A stretch of DNA of 58,844 nucleotides from Clostridia bacterium (GTDB lineage Bacteria > Bacillota > Clostridia > Oscillospirales > CAG-272). Under the pieces are notes generated by a model that ran no database searches, was not told the origin of the DNA, and saw only the letters and a program-made list of their open reading frames with translations. The DNA lies in NCBI GenBank assembly GCA_017504605.1, contig JAFVQW010000001.1, positions 1 to 58,844 on the forward strand. The letters are read 5' to 3'. Shown piece after piece: positions 41,966 to 51,986 of this stretch. Made by a program: the position numbers and the translations under genes. Every line of letters begins with the position of its first letter. Positions within the stretch are counted from its first letter, which is position 1.

Positions 41966-44900
41966 TGCTCACACTTATTGAAAGCGGCTTCGGCTTCGCG
42001 GGGAGCGAAAAAATGCTCTCCTTAATAAAGGAAGCGGCGAAAAAGCACACGCCCTCGCTGCTTATCGTTCCCGAGCACAGAACGGTTAGCTTCGAGGCAA
42101 AAATGTGCCGTATTCTGCCCGCCGATGCGCCTCTGTATTTTGAGGTCACGAACTTTACCCGCCTTGCAAACTCCACCTTCCGCGCGCTCGGCGGCATATC
42201 GGGCGAATACTGCGACAAAACGCGGCGCTCGCTGATTATGTGGCGTGCTCTTACCGAGCTCGCGCCCCTCTTAAAGCAGACACGCGGCAGAGGCGAAATC
42301 CCCGCGGGCACCGTGGAGCGTGCGCTCTCGGGAATAGGCGAGCTGTCGCGCTTCGGTATTCAGCCGCAGGAGCTCGCCGAGGCGAGCCGTGCCGAGGGCA
42401 TGGACAGACGGCTCCGCGAGAAGCTCTCGGACCTCTCGCTCATCTATTCGACCTACAAGGGTCTTTTAAGTGAAAAATACAAGGACACCGAGGACGATAT
42501 TGCCGAGGTAATAAAGCGGCTCGCTCTTTCGCCCGACTTCCTTTTCGGCACCGAGATTTTCGTTCTCGACTTCACCTCGTTTACCGAGGGGCAGTATAGG
42601 CTCCTCACAGCGCTCGCCGAGCGCACGTCGGTTACCGTGCATCTGCCTCTGCCGAGGAGTGCGCCCGACGCCTTTGAATTTACCGAGATAAAGAGCGCGA
42701 GAGATAAGCTGCTCCGCCTTGCCGAGCGTGCGGGCGTAGAGAGAAAAATCCTGCGTGTTGGTGAGCGCGATGCGGCAAGCAACGAGCGGCTTGTCGAAAT
42801 CGCATCCTACCTCTGGCACACCGAGGGTAAAATTGACAATAATTGTTTACAGGGCGACGAGCTTCGGATATTCGAGGCCGACACGCCCTTCGAGGAGTGC
42901 TCCTTCGTCGCGGCGGATATAGCGCGGCGCGTGCGCCTTGGCGCAAGCTACTCCGACTTCGCGATAATTGCGGGCAGTGCCGAGAGCTATCACGGAATAA
43001 TCGACACGGCCCTCGCCGATGCGGCTATTCCGCACTTTGTCTCACGAGTGCGAGACCTCTGTACCTTCGAGGCAATCAAGCTCATCTTCTCGGCATATAA
43101 GATTATAAGCCGCGGCTTCTGTGCCGAGGACGTGCTCTCCTATGCCAAGCTCGGCCTTGCCGACGTTTCTGCCGAGGAGGCGGACGAAATCGAGCTCTAC
43201 GTGGAAAAGTGGGGCATCGGAGGCAAGCGCTTCACCGACGGCGAGGATTGGTGTATGAGCCCCCGCGGCTACGTACCCTTAAGCGAGGACGACGTAAGAA
43301 AGCTCGCGCGGCTTAATGAAATTAAGGAAAGGCTTATCGCGCCGCTTGTCGATTTTCGTGACACGGTGCCCGCCATCGGAACCGTCAGAGAGCACGCTGA
43401 GGCCCTCGTCGGCTTCCTTGGCGCTATCCGACTTGAGGAGAGGCTCGCAAAAAGGAGCGAGAGGCTCCTCGCTCTCGGCGAGGTCGGGGCGGCCGAGGAA
43501 AACTCCAACCTATGGGGTGTCATCTGCTCCTCGCTCGACACGCTCGTCGAGGTGCTCGGTGATATACCCGCCTCGCCCGACTCCTTCATAAATCAGCTCT
43601 CGGTCGTCTTCCGCGGCGTTACCGTAGGTAAAATACCGACCCACGTCGACGAGGTCGTTATCGGCTCGGCCGATATGCTCCGTGTCGGCGGTAAGAGATA
43701 CGTATATCTTATCGGCGTAAATTACGGCGTATTCCCCGGCGTTCCGAAGGACGGTGCATATTTCACCGAGCGCGAGTGCGTGCAGCTCGCCGCTCTCGGC
43801 CTCGCGATAGAGCCCGAGCTTGACAAGCGCGGTGCTCGCGAGCTCTTCTCCTTCAGCCGTGCCTTTACCTCGGCGAGGGACGGCGTCACCCTGACCTATA
43901 CGAGACACACCTCGGCATACGGCGAGGCACACCCCGCCGAGGTTATAAAGAGAATAGAGGAAATCACCGAGGGGGCGGCAGTGCCGCGCAAAATCTCCGA
44001 GCTCCCGATTTACGAGAGAACCGAGAGCGCCGCGGCGGCTCTTAACGCCCTGCCCTCGCTCGGCGAGAGGGCTGCCGAGGCACTCCGCCTGGCTCTTACC
44101 GAGGCGGGCTTCGGCGAGGAGCTAACCCTCTCCGAGGCGAAAATCGTAAACGACACGCTCTCGCTCTCCGAGGTCGGCACGGGGCTTATCTACCGTGGCG
44201 ATATATACCTCTCACAGACGAGAATTGACACCTTCCTAAGATGCCCTATGAGCTATTTTCTGAAATACAACCTGAAGCTCGAGGGAGCCGAGCGCGCAGA
44301 GCTCGGCGCGAACGTCATAGGCTCGTTTATACACTCAATTCTCGAAAACTTCTTCGCCGAGGTTAAGGAGCGGGGCGGCGATGCCTCGACACTCGGAGCC
44401 GACGAGCGGCGTGAGCTCACAGCACGCGCGGCGAAGCACTACGTCAGAGAGGCCTTTGGCGACGGATACGGAAGTGCGCGCACCGAGGTCGCAATCTCGC
44501 GCCTTATGCGTGCGGCGGAGCCCGTCGTTGAGGGGCTTTGCGACGAGTTTGCTAACTGCAGGTTTACGCCCGTGTTCTTTGAGCTTAAGACGAGTTCAAG
44601 CAGCAACGAGCTACCCGACCCCGTTGTTTTCACGACACGGGACGGCACCAAGGCTATTATAAACGGAACGGTGGACAGGGTTGACGCCTTCACCGACGGC
44701 AACAAAACCTACGTGCGCGTAGTCGATTACAAGACGGGCTCAAAGGAATTCTCCCCGAGCGATATTGCCGAGGGGCGAAATCTTCAGATGTTCCTATACC
44801 TCAAGGCTATAACCGAGACCGAGAAGCCCGCCTTCCGCGAGGCGCTCGGAGCCGCCCCCGGCGGCGAGCTCGTACCCGCGGGCGTTATATACGTCAAGGC

Positions 44901-45267
44901 GAGCGTCGGCGACGTAACAGTCGACACGCCGAGCGACGAGGCGGCCACCGAGGCGGTGAAGGCGGCACAGGGGCGCAGCGGTATGCTCCTCGACGACGAG
45001 AGCTCTATCGCGGCGATGAACCCCGCTTATTTACCTATTAAGTCCTACGGCGAGAGGATGAACGACACCGACAGGCGGCGCCTCTACACCGAGGAGGGCT
45101 GGCAGAAAATAGGCGAGACGATAGGCGAGGTTATAAGCGACGTGTGCGCCGATATGAAGGGCGGGTGCATTGAGGCGAGAAACACCGACGGCCACGGGAA
45201 TTCAACCTGTACCTTCTGCTCCTATCGCTCGGTATGCCGAAATTATCTCGCTCCGAGCAAAAGATAA
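41965..45267 (+). CDS. addB: AddB-like nuclease subunit (ATP-dependent helicase/deoxyribonuclease)
   Basis: A 1100-residue protein of the AddB family, which with AddA resects DNA double-strand breaks. The C-terminal nuclease has RVVDYKTGSKEF (catalytic Asp near 921) and the four Fe-S cysteines: one in FLRCPMSYFLKYNL (about 760) and three in CTFCSYRSVC (about 1082-1091). The helicase-like middle shows KRYVYLIGVNYGVFPGVPKD. The N-terminal Walker A of typical AddB (GRxGSGKT) is degenerate here, GFGFAGSEKML, so ATP binding may be lost. AddA does not follow; the next gene is a separate transcript. AAGGTG precedes the ATG. Confidence 0.88.
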   Translation: MLTLIESGFGFAGSEKMLSLIKEAAKKHTPSLLIVPEHRTVSFEAKMCRILPADAPLYFEVTNFTRLANSTFRALGGISGEYCDKTRRSLIMWRALTELAPLLKQTRGRGEIPAGTVERALSGIGELSRFGIQPQELAEASRAEGMDRRLREKLSDLSLIYSTYKGLLSEKYKDTEDDIAEVIKRLALSPDFLFGTEIFVLDFTSFTEGQYRLLTALAERTSVTVHLPLPRSAPDAFEFTEIKSARDKLLRLAERAGVERKILRVGERDAASNERLVEIASYLWHTEGKIDNNCLQGDELRIFEADTPFEECSFVAADIARRVRLGASYSDFAIIAGSAESYHGIIDTALADAAIPHFVSRVRDLCTFEAIKLIFSAYKIISRGFCAEDVLSYAKLGLADVSAEEADEIELYVEKWGIGGKRFTDGEDWCMSPRGYVPLSEDDVRKLARLNEIKERLIAPLVDFRDTVPAIGTVREHAEALVGFLGAIRLEERLAKRSERLLALGEVGAAEENSNLWGVICSSLDTLVEVLGDIPASPDSFINQLSVVFRGVTVGKIPTHVDEVVIGSADMLRVGGKRYVYLIGVNYGVFPGVPKDGAYFTERECVQLAALGLAIEPELDKRGARELFSFSRAFTSARDGVTLTYTRHTSAYGEAHPAEVIKRIEEITEGAAVPRKISELPIYERTESAAAALNALPSLGERAAEALRLALTEAGFGEELTLSEAKIVNDTLSLSEVGTGLIYRGDIYLSQTRIDTFLRCPMSYFLKYNLKLEGAERAELGANVIGSFIHSILENFFAEVKERGGDASTLGADERRELTARAAKHYVREAFGDGYGSARTEVAISRLMRAAEPVVEGLCDEFANCRFTPVFFELKTSSSSNELPDPVVFTTRDGTKAIINGTVDRVDAFTDGNKTYVRVVDYKTGSKEFSPSDIAEGRNLQMFLYLKAITETEKPAFREALGAAPGGELVPAGVIYVKASVGDVTVDTPSDEAATEAVKAAQGRSGMLLDDESSIAAMNPAYLPIKSYGERMNDTDRRRLYTEEGWQKIGETIGEVISDVCADMKGGCIEARNTDGHGNSTCTFCSYRSVCRNYLAPSKR

Positions 45268-45336
45268 GCTCCTACACTTCTATATTCAATTACACATTTT
45301 GTATACTTTTTTACTCTATTTGTACACTGTACCACC

Positions 45337-45364
45337 TTGCTTTTTTTCTTATTTATATTATAAT
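45337..45364 (+). promoter_or_regulatory. Promoter of the PIG-L operon
   Basis: TTGCTT (45337-45342), 16-nt spacer, TATAAT (45359-45364), 38 bp before the start codon. Confidence 0.55.
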
Positions 45365-45402
45365 TGTAATGGAAGACTAACTAATATAAGGAGAACAGAC
45401 TT

Positions 45403-46107
45403 ATGAACATTTTGGCAATTGGCGCACATCCCGATGATATTGAAATCGCCTGTGCCGGCACGCTCGCGAAGTGTGTGAAGCGCGGTGACAGAGTTATCGT
45501 ATGTCACGCCTCCACGGGCAACCTCGGTCACGTGGTTATTCCCCCCGATGAGCTCACCAAGATTCGTGCCGAGGAGGCGCGCCGTGCGGGCGCTATGGCG
45601 GGAATTGAGGTTATCTGCGCCGGCTTTAACGACCTTGATATTTTCGACAATAACAAGGAGGCACGCGACAGGATAGTTGACATTATCAAGTACGCAAACC
45701 CCGACGTTATAATCACGCACAACCCCGACGACTATATGCCCGACCATACGGCGGTCTCGCGCCTCGTATTCGATGCGAGCTTCACCGCTACGCTCCCGAA
45801 TTATAAGAGTAAGCAGCCGAAGGAGGCTAAGCTCGTTCCCATATACTATATGGATACGCTCGCGGGCGTTAATTTCAACCCCACCGAGTACGTTGACATT
45901 TCCGACGTTATCGACCTTAAGATGCAGATGCTTAAGTGCCACGAGAGCCAGCTCGTATGGATGCTCGAGCACGACGGTATCGATTTCGCGGATATGGTAA
46001 AGACCTGTAGCCGTTACAGGGGCTATCAGTGCGGCGCCGACTACGCCGAGGGCTTCCGTCCCTGCCAGGTATATCTTAAGGGCACAACCCAGAGACTTCT
46101 TCCCTAA
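45403..46107 (+). CDS. PIG-L family deacetylase
   Basis: A 234-residue zinc-dependent N-deacetylase of the LmbE/PIG-L family. The metal/catalytic motif is IGAHPDDIEIACAGTLAKCV, and the second metal His lies in THNPDDYMPDHTAVSRLV. Members remove acetyl groups from N-acetylglucosamine-type sugars. It leads an operon with a glucosamine-6-phosphate deaminase-like gene and a PfkB kinase, which supports a role in amino-sugar breakdown. AAGGAGAA precedes the ATG. Confidence 0.92.
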   Translation: MNILAIGAHPDDIEIACAGTLAKCVKRGDRVIVCHASTGNLGHVVIPPDELTKIRAEEARRAGAMAGIEVICAGFNDLDIFDNNKEARDRIVDIIKYANPDVIITHNPDDYMPDHTAVSRLVFDASFTATLPNYKSKQPKEAKLVPIYYMDTLAGVNFNPTEYVDISDVIDLKMQMLKCHESQLVWMLEHDGIDFADMVKTCSRYRGYQCGADYAEGFRPCQVYLKGTTQRLLP

Positions 46108-46141
46108 TCACCGTAATAATTTTTAAAAGGAGATAAAACTT

Positions 46142-47089
46142 ATGAAATTCAACGACACCGTTAAGGGCTCCGCACTCGAGGGCTTCTATCCCGCAGGCTG
46201 GGATTTCGACAAGATTGACGCTTGCATCGGCACTCCCGAGAGCATCACCGAGCCCCAGGCTCACTGGAACGCGGGCTTCACTCCCATTAAGTGCGATTCG
46301 CTCGGCGAGTTCGAGACCTATATGGGCCACGAGATTGCAATTCAGATTAAAGAGGCTAAGGACAGAGGCGAGAAGATTGCCTTCATTCTTCCCGTAGGCC
46401 CTATGGGTATGTACAAGTGGGTAGTATTCTTCCTTAAGGCTTGGAATGTATCCTGCGAGCACGTATACACCTTCAATATGGACGAGTGGGCAGACAGCGA
46501 GGGTAACACCCTTGAGCCCTCCAACCCCGGCGCATTCCAGTACGCTATGGAGAACGCTCTGTTCAATCCCCTCGGCTAGCTTACCGTTCCCAAGGGTCAG
46601 CGTAACTTCGCTACCAAGGCAAACCTTCCTACATACCCCGAGAAGATAGCTGCTCTCAAGGCTGAGGGTGCTAAGCTCGTTCTCGTTTACGGTATCGGAA
46701 GAATGTGCCACATCGCATTCTGGGAGCCCACCTTCGCAGCTGATTATGCAACCGCCGCAGAGTGGGAGAAGGCTCCTTACCGCGTTGCCGCTAAAATTCA
46801 TCCCCTCACCGTTGAGCAGAACGCGCTTACCAGCTTTAAGTCGCGCACCACTCTCGTTCCCTGCCGTGCAAACACCATCGGTCCCGGCATCTTCCTTCAG
46901 GCTGACTATGCAATAGGCGGAGCGGACGGTACTCTCGGTCGCGGAATGCAGTGGCAGGGTATGTCTCTTTGGATGACGCTCAGATACGGCGCAACTCCTT
47001 GGATTACCTCCTCCTACATTCCTACCCTTCCCGGTAAGCTCTTCTTCCTTGGCGAGCTTGCAGGTCCTCTCGTTGCCGAGTGTAACTAA
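46142..47089 (+). pseudogene. Glucosamine-6-phosphate deaminase-like gene with in-frame amber codon
   Basis: An otherwise intact 315-codon frame is interrupted by one TAG at 46577-46579 (codon 146). Upstream is [17 protein letters not shown] and [18 protein letters not shown], as in the deaminase/6-phosphogluconolactonase fold; downstream, in the same frame, [20 protein letters not shown] to [10 protein letters not shown] continues without shift. The context NPLG-TAG-LTVPK suggests a sense codon such as AAG, GAG or CAG changed by one base. TAG ends sigF and spoIIAB normally, so it is not reassigned. It may be a recent nonsense mutation, a sequencing error, or readthrough. AAAGGAG precedes the ATG. 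Confidence 0.8.
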
Positions 47090-47090
47090 T

Positions 47091-48056
47091 ATGACCAATA
47101 AAAAAGGAATTGCCCTTGCGGGCAGTATCATACACGATAAGCTGTACGGTACCCGTGCTTATCCGAGCCTCGGCGAGCTTACTCAAATTGTCAGCATTGA
47201 CAACGCTGTCGGTGGCCTCGTGCCCAACGATGCGATAGATTTGAGGAAGCTTTCTCCAAAGCTCCCCGTATATGCGCTCGGCAGAATAGGAAACGATGCG
47301 AGCGGCAGCTACGTTACGTCCGAGATGAGCCGCTTCGGCGTTGACGTCTCGGGTATTAAGGTTGTCACGGGAACGGGAACCGGCTTCACCGACGTTATGA
47401 GCATTATCGGCGGGCAGAGAACCTTCTTCACCTACTCGGGTGCGAACGGCGAGTTCTGCTTCGACGATATTCCCTGGGACACGCTCGAGGTGGATATGCT
47501 CCACCTCGGCTACTTCCTGCTTCTCGACACGGTTGACGGCGGCGACGGTGAGAAAATTCTGAGGGAGGCACAGTCCCGCGGAATAAAGACCTCGATTGAC
47601 CTTGTCAGCGAGCACTCCGACAGATATAAGGGCGTTATACCCTGTCTTGCCTACGTCGACAATCTTATCGTTAACGAGGTAGAGGCGGGCGCCCTCGCGG
47701 GAATTACGCCCACCGACGACAATCTCGCCGAGATTGCCGAGAAGCTTATCGCTCTCGGCGTTCGGGAGAGAGTTATAATTCACTCCCCCGCCCTCGGCAT
47801 CGTTAAGACGAGGGACAGTCTCACGACCCTTCCGTCCTATAAGCTCCCCCGGGGCTTCATCAAGGGCACGACGGGTGCGGGCGATGCCTTCTGCTCGGGC
47901 GCACTGCTCGGCATATACGAGGGCCGCTCGGATACCGAAATTCTCGAATATGCATCTCTCGCCGCTATCGCGAGCCTCAGAGCCGTTGATGCGACGAGCG
48001 CCGTCGAGGAGATTTCCGTGCTCAAAAGCACGCTCGGCAATCTTCCGAGGCAGTAA
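47091..48056 (+). CDS. PfkB family carbohydrate kinase
   Basis: A 321-residue ribokinase-like sugar kinase. SIDNAVGGLVPND and YALGRIGNDASGSYVTSEMS form the N-terminal PfkB signature, and FIKGTTGAGDAFCSGALLGI the C-terminal one with the catalytic Asp (GAGD). The ATG follows the deaminase-like stop by 1 bp, so translation is coupled. In this operon it may phosphorylate the sugar released by the PIG-L deacetylase; it could also be the missing 2-keto-3-deoxygluconate kinase of the uronate route, but nothing in the sequence selects between these. Confidence 0.9.
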   Translation: MTNKKGIALAGSIIHDKLYGTRAYPSLGELTQIVSIDNAVGGLVPNDAIDLRKLSPKLPVYALGRIGNDASGSYVTSEMSRFGVDVSGIKVVTGTGTGFTDVMSIIGGQRTFFTYSGANGEFCFDDIPWDTLEVDMLHLGYFLLLDTVDGGDGEKILREAQSRGIKTSIDLVSEHSDRYKGVIPCLAYVDNLIVNEVEAGALAGITPTDDNLAEIAEKLIALGVRERVIIHSPALGIVKTRDSLTTLPSYKLPRGFIKGTTGAGDAFCSGALLGIYEGRSDTEILEYASLAAIASLRAVDATSAVEEISVLKSTLGNLPRQ

Positions 48057-48062
48057 AACAGC

Positions 48063-48093
48063 AAAAGAGCGCTCATTTGAGCGCTCTTTTTAT
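48063..48093. terminator. Bidirectional terminator
   Basis: A 12-bp stem (48063-48074 with 48079-48090, core GAGCGCTC) with T-rich tails ends the PfkB operon and the convergent small membrane genes. Confidence 0.9.
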
Positions 48094-48096
48094 TAT

Positions 48097-48519
48097 TTAC
48101 CATACGGTTATTCCCAAAATATTCAGCACGAGGCATATGGCCGATATAACAAAAGAAAGAATCGAAAGCACAAGCCCCAGTGTATCGAGGGAAGTTTTTT
48201 TAGCCTTTGCGAAAAGCACTATCGAAGCGACAGCGCAGGCGGCAGATACCGCAATTATTGTTGCAGAAGCAACGAAGAGAATAAATATCCAATGAGGAAC
48301 GCCCGCTTCATAGACCCGCCTCAAAAGCTCCGCACCAACGTTCATAAATATCCCAAAGGGGAGATTTATAACCGAGCTGACAAGAGCAATTATACCGAGA
48401 AAAAACGGTAAATTACTTTTAAAGAGGCCGCCCGTCAGTTCCTTTCCCACCGAATCCGATACACATTCATCCCCGTTTATATTTGCGGAGTGGGCGTTTG
48501 TATTGAATTCAATTTTCAA
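48097..48519 (-). CDS. Small membrane protein, unknown
   Basis: A 140-residue protein with three predicted membrane helices: LPFFLGIIALVSSVINLPFG, a segment around IFILFVASATIIAVSAACAV, and LGLVLSILSFVISAICLVLN. It looks like a DUF4190-type envelope protein. Translation starts at TTG (48519) 7 nt behind AGGGGGG. It follows the TM2 gene by 17 bp and so shares its XRE-controlled promoter. Confidence 0.7.
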   Translation of the reverse strand: MKIEFNTNAHSANINGDECVSDSVGKELTGGLFKSNLPFFLGIIALVSSVINLPFGIFMNVGAELLRRVYEAGVPHWIFILFVASATIIAVSAACAVASIVLFAKAKKTSLDTLGLVLSILSFVISAICLVLNILGITVW

Positions 48520-48536
48520 ATTAGCACCCCCCTAAA

Positions 48537-48932
48537 TTAAAAAACATAATAAGGGTTAGGCTTAAAGAGCAAGGAAACGGTGTTAAAGAACCAGCCGAAT
48601 CCAAAAAGGCCGCCCGTTAAGAGATAGAGAATTCCCATGCCTACCTTACCCTCGTAAAATTTATGTGCTCCAACCGCACCAAGGAACAGACACAAGAAAA
48701 ACGCAACCCACTTGTTTCTGAGTCGAGCGCCAAACGGAATGCCGCCGTTCATGTTCTGATTTACATTCTGATTTGTGTTCGTGTTGTTTATTACTATCTG
48801 CTGAGGTGCCGCCTCGGATTTCGCCTCCTCAACCTGACAACCGCAGTGCGGGCATATCACTGCCTTCTTAGCAATTTTCTGTCCGCACTCCTTGCAAAAT
48901 TTTGTTTCCTGTACCGTAGTATTTTCTTCCAT
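48537..48932 (-). CDS. Zinc-ribbon and TM2-domain membrane protein
   Basis: A 131-residue protein. Residues 13-31 form a zinc ribbon (CKECG and CPHCG), then comes an Asn/Gln-rich linker with TNQNVNQNMNGG, and a TM2 domain with two helices (WVAFFLCLFLGAVGAHKFYE, GKVGMGILYLLTGGLFGFGW). TM2 proteins are widespread and of unclear function. GGAGAAGG precedes the ATG. Its promoter has binding sites for the divergent XRE regulator. Confidence 0.88.
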   Translation of the reverse strand: MEENTTVQETKFCKECGQKIAKKAVICPHCGCQVEEAKSEAAPQQIVINNTNTNQNVNQNMNGGIPFGARLRNKWVAFFLCLFLGAVGAHKFYEGKVGMGILYLLTGGLFGFGWFFNTVSLLFKPNPYYVF

Positions 48933-49019
48933 TGTCCTTCTCCATTTCTTTATTATTGCCTACCCAAATGTTGTGCTTTTTTTGTTTAAAAAATGCAAAG
49001 AGTGGCAAAGATTGTAACA

Positions 49020-49059
49020 ATTATATCACATATGGGTTGCTTTGTCAACCCATATGGGT
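49020..49059 (-). promoter_or_regulatory. TM2 operon promoter with XRE operator sites
   Basis: Minus-strand TTGACA (49048-49043), 17-nt spacer, TATAAT (49025-49020), a perfect match. The palindrome ACCCATATGGGT (49048-49059) touches the -35, and CATATGGGTT (49029-49038) lies in the spacer. The same CATATGGG half-site recurs at 49095-49102, before the XRE gene. Confidence 0.8.
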
Positions 49060-49126
49060 AATTATTTTTACTCTTTTTTGTGCTATTATATATACATATG
49101 GGATTTATTTTGTTGGGGGAGTATTT

Positions 49127-49429
49127 ATGGATGTTTTGAAGAAAATAAATAGGCTTCGTCTTGACCGAAAATGGTCGATATACCGTTTATCCGTTGCCTC
49201 CGGCATATCGCAGTCTACCTTAACGAACATGTTTAGCAGAGAAACTCTGCCGTCAATAACCACGCTTGAGTGCCTTTGCGATGCCTTCGGCATTTCGATG
49301 TCGGAGTTTTTCGCTGAGGAACCCGACATTCCCGCAACGAGTGAGGAGGAGCTTCTGAATTTATATCGCAAGGCGAGTCCCGAGGCGCAGGCAGCGCTCG
49401 CGGCTCTTTTGCGCGAGATGACAAAGTAA
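49127..49429 (+). CDS. Small XRE-family repressor
   Basis: A 100-residue Cro/C1-type protein: INRLRLDRKWSIYRLSVASG, ISQSTLTNMFSRETLPSI, TTLECLCDAFGISMSEFFAE, then a short helical tail (LYRKASPEAQAALAALLREM). GGGGGAG precedes the ATG at 49127. It faces away from the TM2 gene pair; CATATGGG elements lie in both promoter regions, so it most likely represses the pair and itself. Confidence 0.88.
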   Translation: MDVLKKINRLRLDRKWSIYRLSVASGISQSTLTNMFSRETLPSITTLECLCDAFGISMSEFFAEEPDIPATSEEELLNLYRKASPEAQAALAALLREMTK

Positions 49430-49432
49430 TAA

Positions 49433-49462
49433 AAAAGAGGCACTAAAGCACGTGCCTCTTTT
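49433..49462 (+). terminator. Terminator of the XRE gene
   Basis: AAAAGAGGCAC (49433-49443) pairs with GTGCCTCTTTT (49452-49462), followed by TC. Confidence 0.88.
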
Positions 49463-49474
49463 TCTATAGCTAGA

Positions 49475-49680
49475 GGGTCGAAGGCCTAAGGGTCACATCG
49501 CGAGGCTATAAAGCTCGGTATTTCCCTCTCGGGTATCCCGAGCACCGCGGAAAACTCCGAGTAGAGAAGGCGCTCGCTCCGCAGGCTTTCGACCTTAGCC
49601 AAGCCTACGAGTTTTGGAAAAGAAAAGGGAGAGACTAAAAGTGCCTCTCCCTTATATTTCGTTTGCGGTTATGCTAAAAT
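49475..49680 (-). repeat. Structured intergenic repeat, copy C (variant 5' half)
   Basis: The right half (49579-49680) is almost identical to the right half of copy B (49797-49898), including both conserved CGTTTGCGG and GGGAGAG segments; one base differs near the end. The left half is different: it has CTCGGG-TAT-CCCGAG (about 49528-49542), and GGTCGAA (49477-49483) can pair with TTCGACC (49588-49594). It lies head to tail with copy B, as after a tandem duplication with partial replacement. Confidence 0.75.
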
Positions 49681-49683
49681 TTC

Positions 49684-49897
49684 AAAGCCGCGGGCGAGCG
49701 GATTTTGAGCAGAAACCGTCGGCTGATGAGCGAGAGGTGTACGAGGGTACACCGAGCGAGGAAACGGCGGTAGCAAACGAAAATAAAAAAGAAAGCCGCA
49801 GGCTTTCGACCTTAGCCAAGCCTACGAGTTTTGGAAAAGAAAAGGGAGAGACTAAAAGTGCCTCTCCCTTATATTTCGTTTGCGGTTATGCCAAAAT
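49684..49897 (-). repeat. Structured intergenic repeat, copy B, behind groEL
   Basis: The full-length partner of copy A. It has the outer stem 49773-49782/49874-49883, hairpins GAAAGCC-GCA-GGCTTTC (49791-49807) and GGGAGAG/CTCTCCC (49844-49850/49862-49868), and the side stem ACCGTCG/CGGCGGT (49715-49721/49765-49771) with GGTGTAC-GAGG-GTACACC inside (49736-49753). Relative to copy A one stem pair is changed on both sides (T-A to C-G) and another to T-G. On the minus strand it gives tandem U-tailed terminators 14 bp after groEL. Confidence 0.8.
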
Positions 49898-49911
49898 GCG
49901 CCGACCGCGGT

Positions 49912-51555
<1,644 letters not shown>

Positions 51556-51560
51556 TTAAT

Positions 51561-51848
51561 TTAGTCAACGACTACCGCAAGAATATCGGACTGGCTGACG
51601 ATGGTGTATTCCTCACCGTCGAGCTTAACCTCGGTGCCGCTGTATTTGCCCGTGATAACCTTGTCACCCTCGGAAAGGGTCATAACGACCTCCTTGCCGT
51701 CAACAAGTCCGCCGGGGCCGACTGCCACGATAACCGATACCTCGGGCTTCTCCTGCGCCGAGCCGGGAAGAATAATTCCCGCCTTGGTTACCTCGGTAGC
51801 CTCAACCTTCTTTAATACAACCTTATCAAGTAAGGGCTTGAGCTTCAT
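51561..51848 (-). CDS. groES: Co-chaperonin GroES
   Basis: A 95-residue co-chaperonin that caps GroEL. It reads MKLKPLLDKVVLKKVEATEV, then GIILPGSAQEKPEVSVIVAV (mobile loop region) and GDKVITGKYSGTEVKLDGEE. CGGAGGA precedes the ATG. A CIRCE element overlaps the leader. Confidence 0.97.
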   Translation of the reverse strand: MKLKPLLDKVVLKKVEATEVTKAGIILPGSAQEKPEVSVIVAVGPGGLVDGKEVVMTLSEGDKVITGKYSGTEVKLDGEEYTIVSQSDILAVVVD

Positions 51849-51870
51849 ATCTTTTCCTCCGTTTTCATTT

Positions 51871-51897
51871 TTAGCACTCTAAAAACGAGAGTGCTAA
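51871..51897 (-). promoter_or_regulatory. CIRCE element (HrcA operator)
   Basis: TTAGCACTC (51871-51879), 9-nt spacer, GAGTGCTAA (51889-51897): a perfect CIRCE inverted repeat, 22 bp before groES. HrcA should repress groESL here until heat shock. Confidence 0.97.
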
Positions 51898-51911
51898 CGC
51901 TTACAGTGTAT

Positions 51912-51940
51912 ATTCTATACTAACGCGCGCGAAAAATCAA
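51912..51940 (-). promoter_or_regulatory. groESL promoter
   Basis: Minus-strand TTGATT (51940-51935), 17-nt spacer, TAGAAT (51917-51912), with CIRCE just downstream of the start. Confidence 0.75.
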
Positions 51941-51986
51941 TAGTTTTCCATAATCTTCACAATTTATTAACATTTCCCTTTTTTGA

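Noticed and set aside
46577-46579. Reassigned TAG codon in this organism
   Set aside because: TAG ends sigF (51987-51989), spoIIAB (52738-52740) and the first DUF4838 gene (9688-9690) at the expected protein lengths.
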